A DNA stretch of 64,000 nt from Balanoglossus misakiensis. Taxonomy: Eukaryota > Hemichordata. The notes under the pieces are model-generated. The model was not told the origin of the DNA, made no database searches, and was given only the letters and a program-made list of their open reading frames with translations. Each line of letters opens with the position of its first letter. The stretch's first letter is position 1. Both the position numbers and the translations under genes were made by a program. Of this stretch, positions 57,907-64,000 are shown piece by piece. The stretch spans positions 13,144,001 through 13,208,000 of the forward strand of contig CM082579.2 in assembly GCA_040954595.2 (NCBI GenBank), read 5' to 3'.

Positions 57907-59285
57907 TTGTGTAAATCAAAACTTAAAGTGTTAAATTTTCCGCTCATGCAGTGATTGAAATGGCATGGCATTTGACCTTACCCCCTCCTGCTCCTCTCCC
58001 CTTCCTCCCACCATAGTTGTGTCTGGGGCCCTGATGGGGGATAGGTCTCATTTTATAGCACACAATAGCCGGTAATGTTTTCGGTTGGGTTCACAGCAGA
58101 AGTACTAACTCGGCCATAATCAAAACTATTGTTTTCCCTTACTGTGTTTTCTTCCTTTGAAAATGATAATCGTTGGATATGTAGAGACTGTTTATTTTCT
58201 TCTGTTTAAATCTGAGAAAGATGACTGTAAATTACCCCTTCCAACCTCATGCAGTTGTCTGTGGTATCTACATATGTACCTGGTATCTCAAAGTTTTAAC
58301 AGCTTCAAAACATTTATGCCAACCAGACTGAAACTAATTTTACTTCCCGAACAATGTTCTTGTCACTGATTCTAATCTAATTACCAGATGGAATACTACA
58401 CAAATGGGGAGGTCACATAAGAAATCAGATACTGTGCATCTAACTGCACAAATACCATTATCCCTGACCACAACTGGGTATCATTGGCAAACATAATCAT
58501 TTACAAGTATGTACTATGTAATGGAATACCAGCTGTATAATGGAACACTCAATCGACAAGAATATAGCTTTATGAAATGTGACCTTCACCTTCTACATTA
58601 TTATTTTGAAAAAATGCCTCCCCTCCAATTGGTCCCCCCCCCATGCATTAGCTGAACACTCCCTTGGTTAGACATGGTCTAGGTGCCTGTAGATTGCTGG
58701 ATAAATTCAGAATGTGTGCAAAGAGACATGTACATCATCTGATCTGCTTGGCCTCTATATACTTGTATATGTTAACGTCCAAACAGACCGATCCTTGTAG
58801 GCCAATCAAAGCACACCGTGGGGTTAGATTGTAAGCAGTCTAACTGCACAAATTCATTTTGCAAGCAAGCCTGTTTTAATTTATGCCACATAACAAAATC
58901 CCTACCTTCAATAATTTTAAGTGAGTGTATTCTGGTACAGTGCAGTGTTTCCTTGTAATGTTTCAAACCTGCGCACACATAAACAGTAGCTAAAAATAAA
59001 CAGTATTCTGGTACATGAAAGCTCATTCAGTGCAATGATTCCATTGCTCATCTGAGCTTCAGAAAACTTTGGGTACAACACTGTCCACTAGCAGTGTTAC
59101 ATCTAAAAATAGAAAGTCGGTTTGTATTTACAAGATTCAAAACGTACTCCACTACTCAACTCCTATAGTTAAACATTTGGCACACAAGCCAATTTGAGAA
59201 ATCTCCCAACACATAAATGGGACAGTAACAGGAGTTGCATGAAAGCTTGGCCACTCACAGAAAAATAACAGAACTTAATATCACA
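57907..59285. other. Intergenic, nothing recognised
   Basis: About 1.4 kb without supported coding, RNA or mobile-element structure. Confidence 0.45.
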
Positions 59286-59289
59286 TTAA

Positions 59290-59791
59290 AGGCACGTAAG
59301 CTGCAACTGGATAAAAAATCAATGTTTTAAATAATCTCATATATGCTGTTAATTATATCTATTCAATGCTATTTCATGATAATATATCAAGCTCAACACT
59401 TATTTATGACAAAATGGCAAAAAATTAAGAAAAACGAAAATTCCTGATATTTTTAAAAAAGTGCAATATTGCAATGAAAAATGAAAATCTGATGTCTCAG
59501 TGGTGTACATTTACTTCCATGAGCTCAAGTGGATGAGATCATGATTTGTTTATGAAGTTTCACAACCGGAAATGCGACATTTTCATTGTTTCTTTCATTT
59601 TCCCACGGTGGCGGCCATAATCGCTTGCGGCAAAGCTTATTATTTATCTGGTTAAAACTTGCATATGTACTCATATTTAGGGTTTATAATGCTTGTGTAT
59701 AGTTCACTGCCTTCATCTGCATGGACTAATGGTAGTGCAGTGTGAAACAAAAATTATGAAAATTATCCCAAAAGTTACAGCTTACGTGCCT
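59290..59791. mobile_element. TTAA-flanked MITE (502 bp)
   Basis: Inverted ends AGGCACGTAAGCTG.AACT at both sides, bracketed by TTAA (59286-59289 and 59792-59795). No coding capacity. Its left 350 bp matches the copy at 49,997-50,310. Directly to the right a sequence resembling the left end of the same family begins (TTAAGGCCCCATGAGCTGCAACT over 59,792-59,815), so two related ends abut at one TTAA. Confidence 0.85.
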
Positions 59792-59815
59792 TTAAGGCCC
59801 CATGAGCTGCAACTC

Positions 59816-60150
59816 AATAAAAATTTGTCATGCTTTCAATCTCTCCAATAATCTTGGATAGGCTTTTAATTCTGTCAGCTGGAAAGTAAATAAATATGAA
59901 GGTTTTTTTTGTGAGTGAATATTGTTAAAAAACTTGGATGTCCAGAAATTGCCTCCAATGTGTGTTCGTTTTTTACCTGGCAGTGTGTTAAAAATTCACA
60001 CTATCCAGATTTTCTAACATACCACTGTTTGACTTTCCTGAGGTATTAATAGCAATATGCGCATACTACAGTAGTTATCTACTGTTGCAATAGACAGTTG
60101 AAGAAATGAGTGTGGCACCTTTTTATTCTTTGTTGTACATACTGGTATTT
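59816..60150. other. Spacer between the MITE and the LINE
   Basis: About 330 bp, AT-rich, possibly a decayed second MITE that shares the TTAA at 59,792. No other structure recognised. Confidence 0.35.
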
Positions 60151-63100
60151 ACATAGTTGAGGTCGCGCTACGTGCTGCACCCACTGCTTTTAGTCTCTCC
60201 AGTTTTTGTCATTTTAAACGTGTTTTTCGCACCTTCGCCGTTATATTCCTGCTCGAGTTGGTTTATGAATGTCTGGACCCTACCCTACAACTTTTACTGA
60301 CATCTCAACTTTCCTGCTTTTGGAACTACAGTGGTTTTTAGTTTACTTTCGCCGGTCTCAGTATTTCAATAGTCGCCATCTTTCCAAGTCATGCCTCCAC
60401 CAGTGTATACTGCTGCCACCTTGATGAACATCGGTAAGAATGTCATGAATGACCGCCTATTGTCCAGGATAACTATCACCTTATGGAACAAGCTCAAAGA
60501 TTTGAACTTATGTAAGACTCTGAATACCAAAAGAGGCTGCTTTGCAGGCAGACAAAAGAAACGATGCATCTCAACACGAATAACGCCGTATCACCTGTTC
60601 AACAAATGCAGAATAGCCAATCAGTGTTCCCGTGTTACTTATGGTAATCTCCTCAGGATTCCTACTACTGAATATTCAAATAGCTATGGCGAACTACTGC
60701 ATAACAATAATCAGTCTCAGACTGGTTTTGTTCCAGCGAAAGACAAATCACACAATATTCCAGTCGACTTATCTCCTGTCACGAAGCCATCCATCGATCA
60801 GCATCCAAGAAATGTTCTACGCTGCGCCTTCATGAACTGTCGATCATTGTGCAATAAATCCACAGCTATCAACGAATTCCTGCAAGACTGTCATTTGGAT
60901 GTTTTAATGCTTGCTGAAACGTGGCTTCGTGACGATGACAGTGATTCATCCCTCATCAATGAAACTCTGCCACCAGGCTATAGCATCATCAGTGTTCCGC
61001 GTAAAGGTCGTGGGGGAGGCATCGCTACGATTTTTAAATCTTCACTGTTAGTGTCACAATGTCCACCTTCTACCTCAATCAAGTCGTTTGAATTAATGGA
61101 GGTACGTATAAAAACTCCATCGTCGCATATCACACTAGCCACGGTTTACCGTCCTCCTCCGAATAAAACAAATGGTTTCACTGTTGATGACTTCGTTAAT
61201 GACTTCACTGACTTCTTGTCTTCTCATCTCACCAACAACGCCCCTCTTGTCATCACTGGCGACTTCAATTTTCATATTGACAATCTGAACTGCCCAAATG
61301 CCCGGAAATATCATGACATTCTGGAGTCGTTTTCTATGAGTCAATTGATAACTTCTCCTACACATCGTGCTGGCCATACTATTGACCATATCATTACTCG
61401 TGCTGATGACAGTACCATCGCTGATGTCCGAGTTGAACCGATCCATGCGATCTCTGATCATTTCCCAGTGTTATTCTCAATACGCAATTACTCTTACGTT
61501 AGAAACACGCGTAAATCTGTTACATCAAGGGATATGAAATCCTTTTCCGCTAATGGTTTCGCTGCTGAATTATCTGCATCCATCCGCCTTCAACCCGATG
61601 CTGACGTATCTACTAATTGGGATTTGCTTAAAAACACTGTTAGCGATATATTTGATCGCCATGCACCAACCCGTGTGAGACTAGTGCCAAATAGGCGACC
61701 AGTGCCATGGATTAATCAGTCAATCATCGATGCCCGGTTGAAAAGAATGAAGGCAGAAAAAATGTGGAGAAAATCTAGGTTGGAAGTACATCGCCAGATT
61801 TACAGGGCCTGTCGGACCGACGTCGTTCGCCTTGTGGATGCTGCTAAAAAGAACCATTATGTCGGCCTTGTTGACGAGTGCTCAGGTAACCAAAAACAAT
61901 TATTCAAGGTCGTAAAGGGACTGCTTGGTCACAATAACACATCCACTGTACTACCAAAACATGATGATTCTCTGGAATTAGCAAATCGTTTTGCAAAATT
62001 CTTCATTAATCGCGTAAAATCACTAACTATAAATATGGGCAATTCCATTCGACATCATTCACAACCACAAGCTGAATTGAAATCCGATTGTCGCCTTAAT
62101 GCCTTTGAGCCTACAACAGCTGATGAAATTGACAAGGTTATTCGTGCATCGCCTTCATCTACTTGTTGCCTTGATCCGATTCCTACCAAGATCTTCAAAC
62201 ATTCTAACATTTTACAAGTTTTGTTACCACATATCACAGAAATCTTCAATAACTCTCTGCAGTATGGTGCTGTACCTCCTCATTTCAAGGAAGCCATCGT
62301 TAAACCTCTACTTAAAAAGCCATCTCTTGATCATGAAGTTCTCAAAAATTTCCGTCCTGTATCCAACCTGCCGTTTTTGTCGAAGATCCTGGAACGTATT
62401 GTTGCCAAGAGACTGACTTCTCACATTGTCAACCATTCATTGGACGAGCCTTTGCAATCTGCTTACAAGCCAGGACACAGTACTGAGACTGCTCTCCTCA
62501 AAGTAACAAATGACATTTTGCTTGCTCTTGATGAAAAAAGAGATGTTTTCTTGGTATTACTCGATCTTTCCGCAGCATTTGACACTGTGAACCATACCAT
62601 TTTACTCAATCGCTTAAGAGACCGCTTCGGTCTCTCAGATACTGTTCTCATGTGGTTTAAGTCATACCTTTCCAATCGTAGTCAGTGTGTACTTGTAAAT
62701 TCCACCCAATCACCTTTTTATCCGCTCGACACTGGGGTACCACAGGGATCAGTTCTTGGTCCCATACTTTTCAATATGTACACGTCTCCATTAGGTGAAT
62801 TAGTTCAAAGTCATGGTTGTCTTTATAGTTTTTATGCAGATGAATCTTCACTTTATATGTCTTTTAGTAAAGACAACGCAGCAAGAACTGTTTCAAATCT
62901 TGAACTTTGTATTTCTGATGTTAGGTTTTGGATGTCTGAAAACTTCTTGTGCTTAAACGATGATAAGACTGAATTTGTTATTTTCTCTGGTATTTTGGGT
63001 GATCTGTCTGCTAGAGGGATTTCAGAAATTCGTGTTGGCGATTCTCTGATTCCCGTCCATTGTCAGGCTAAGAGCCTTGGAGTGATCCTTGACTCTTGTC

Positions 63101-63783
63101 TGACAATGAAGCCACATATTGGACAGATCTGCCGCTCTGCCACTTTTCATTTACGTCGCATTGCGCTTATCCGCAAATATTTATCTCATTCAGCTACAGA
63201 GCAATTAGTTCATGAATTCATTACGTCTCGAATTGATTCATGTAATTCACTTTTATTTGGGCTCCCGAAGTATTCAATCAACCGTATCCAACGCGTTCAG
63301 AATATTGCTGCTAGAATTGTAACTCGTTCTAAAATCACCTGTCACATCACTCCAATTTTGTATCAGTTGCACTGGCTACCTGTTACAGAGCGTATTGTTT
63401 TTAAGATGTTAGTTCTCATTTCTAAATCCATTCATAAACTTGGTCCAATCTATCTTTCTAGCATGACTAATCTATATGTTCCATGTCGCAATTTAAGGTC
63501 AGCTGATCAGTTCAAACTCTGCCCTGTTCGATCACGCACCAAGAGTTATGGTGATCGCGCTTTTACTGTTGCTGCTCCAATTCTTTGGAATAATCTTCCA
63601 CTCACCATTCGCCAGGCACCAGACTTATCTGTTTTTAAATCAAATGTTAAAACTTTACTTTTTAAATCTGTTTTTTAGCCATTTGTTGTATTGTACTTTT
63701 GCTTTAAGCGTCATTGATCACATTTTTTTGTGGATACTGACGCTATACAAATAAATTATTATTATTATTATTATTATTATTAT
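60150..63783 (+). mobile_element. L2-type LINE, full-length or nearly so
   Basis: One long reading frame, then a short 3' UTR ending GACGCTATACAAATAAA followed by an (ATT)n tail (about 63,755-63,783), the arrangement typical of L2-clade elements. The 5' end is not marked by a repeat; I place it near 60,150 because composition shifts to C/T-rich leader-like sequence there. No target-site duplication was identified. Confidence 0.75.
60391..63678 (+). CDS. L2-type endonuclease-reverse transcriptase (1,095 aa), altered catalytic box
   Basis: Uninterrupted frame from ATG at 60391 to TAG at 63676-63678. The first 140 residues have no recognised domain. Residues about 144-365 are an AP-type endonuclease: CAFMNCRSL, LMLAETWL, TVYRPPP, VITGDFNFH, AISDHFPVL, all with expected catalytic residues. 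Residues about 640-870 are a reverse transcriptase: NFRPVSNLPFLSKILERI, LLDLSAAFDTVNH, GVPQGSVLGPILFNMY, then SFYADESSLYMSF at residues 813-825. The last should read YADD; here the second aspartate is Glu (codon 818, 62842-62844). The C-terminal part (LHWLPVTERIVFKMLVL, RSYGDRAF-like, LWNNLPLTIR) is normal for CR1/L2 elements. The element copies itself by target-primed reverse transcription; with YADE this copy may be weak or inactive. Confidence 0.9.
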   Translation: MPPPVYTAATLMNIGKNVMNDRLLSRITITLWNKLKDLNLCKTLNTKRGCFAGRQKKRCISTRITPYHLFNKCRIANQCSRVTYGNLLRIPTTEYSNSYGELLHNNNQSQTGFVPAKDKSHNIPVDLSPVTKPSIDQHPRNVLRCAFMNCRSLCNKSTAINEFLQDCHLDVLMLAETWLRDDDSDSSLINETLPPGYSIISVPRKGRGGGIATIFKSSLLVSQCPPSTSIKSFELMEVRIKTPSSHITLATVYRPPPNKTNGFTVDDFVNDFTDFLSSHLTNNAPLVITGDFNFHIDNLNCPNARKYHDILESFSMSQLITSPTHRAGHTIDHIITRADDSTIADVRVEPIHAISDHFPVLFSIRNYSYVRNTRKSVTSRDMKSFSANGFAAELSASIRLQPDADVSTNWDLLKNTVSDIFDRHAPTRVRLVPNRRPVPWINQSIIDARLKRMKAEKMWRKSRLEVHRQIYRACRTDVVRLVDAAKKNHYVGLVDECSGNQKQLFKVVKGLLGHNNTSTVLPKHDDSLELANRFAKFFINRVKSLTINMGNSIRHHSQPQAELKSDCRLNAFEPTTADEIDKVIRASPSSTCCLDPIPTKIFKHSNILQVLLPHITEIFNNSLQYGAVPPHFKEAIVKPLLKKPSLDHEVLKNFRPVSNLPFLSKILERIVAKRLTSHIVNHSLDEPLQSAYKPGHSTETALLKVTNDILLALDEKRDVFLVLLDLSAAFDTVNHTILLNRLRDRFGLSDTVLMWFKSYLSNRSQCVLVNSTQSPFYPLDTGVPQGSVLGPILFNMYTSPLGELVQSHGCLYSFYADESSLYMSFSKDNAARTVSNLELCISDVRFWMSENFLCLNDDKTEFVIFSGILGDLSARGISEIRVGDSLIPVHCQAKSLGVILDSCLTMKPHIGQICRSATFHLRRIALIRKYLSHSATEQLVHEFITSRIDSCNSLLFGLPKYSINRIQRVQNIAARIVTRSKITCHITPILYQLHWLPVTERIVFKMLVLISKSIHKLGPIYLSSMTNLYVPCRNLRSADQFKLCPVRSRTKSYGDRAFTVAAPILWNNLPLTIRQAPDLSVFKSNVKTLLFKSVF

Positions 63784-63884
63784 AGCCACAATCGAGTTTA
63801 CTGATTTGTTTGTGTACACCGACCAGTAAACTTTAACTTATTGGACCATTCAAAAGTAAAATCATGAAAATATTTTTAAATTAA

Positions 63885-64000
63885 TACCAGATTCACACAG
63901 GGCAAAATTCAAAATGTTTGAGAGACACTACTTGCCTATGGTAAATACAGAGGATTAAACCTTTGATTTGCCTCTTGTCCACATACAACATTTATGTATA
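63885..64000. repeat. Partial copy of the dispersed repeat at 41.1 kb
   Basis: Direct similarity to 41,097-41,210 (ATTTGAAACATTT.. / ..AAAATGTTTGAGAG, ACTACTTGCC, GTAAATACAGAGGATTAA, TTTATGTATA). It runs off the window end. Confidence 0.65.

Noticed and set aside
1-64000. tRNA, rRNA or other structured RNA genes
   Set aside because: No clover-leaf with A/B boxes or rRNA core sequence could be recognised by eye; this is not a proof of absence.

Overview
The window is nuclear DNA of an invertebrate animal. Coding regions are split by GT-AG introns (plus one GC-AG intron), intergenic DNA is AT-rich, and simple repeats, MITE-like elements and non-LTR retrotransposon remnants are dense. An L2-type LINE and the DUF6589/RecQ and THAP/YqaJ element families suggest a marine invertebrate such as a lancelet, hemichordate, cnidarian or mollusc. 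The species cannot be fixed from the sequence. All family names below come from reading the proteins by eye; no database search was run.

Region 1 (1-24,170) is a stack of mobile elements. At the left are the last exon of a RecQ-type helicase gene (+) and, convergent to it, an intact seven-exon gene (-) for a DUF6589-family protein of about 1,035 aa. They look like the two genes of one DNA transposon, possibly of the AcademH type. A tandem array of a 127-bp unit follows (6,966-7,886). The array resumes at 20,421 and runs to about 24,170. A 12.5-kb ISL2EU-type DNA transposon (7,887-20,420) sits inside it, with 13-bp perfect inverted ends and an AT duplication. This outer element carries a SWIM/YqaJ nuclease-like gene (+, intact, 534 aa) and a THAP-DDE transposase gene (-, one nonsense codon). 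A second, 5.85-kb ISL2EU-type element (8,857-14,702), also flanked by AT, lies inside the first intron of the outer YqaJ gene. In the inner element the transposase is intact (515 aa) and the YqaJ gene has one nonsense codon. Between them the nested pair keeps one undamaged copy of each gene.

Region 2 (24,335-28,150) holds two non-coding elements with inverted ends (1.87 kb and 1.19 kb) and the tail of a dead LINE. Region 3 (28,150-40,450) holds the one convincing host gene: seven coding exons for a 206-aa single-pass membrane protein with a long charged coiled-coil tail, whose last exon forms the first unit of an 87-bp minisatellite. Region 4 (40,450-60,100) is repeat-rich intergenic DNA: LINE fragments on both strands, a degenerate Tc1/mariner element cut by a recent 1,110-bp tandem duplication, a 4-kb structure with mirrored inverted blocks, poly(A) and simple repeats, and TTAA-flanked MITEs. 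Region 5 (about 60,150-63,783) is an L2-type LINE with an uninterrupted 1,095-aa endonuclease-reverse transcriptase reading frame, whose YxDD catalytic box reads YADE.
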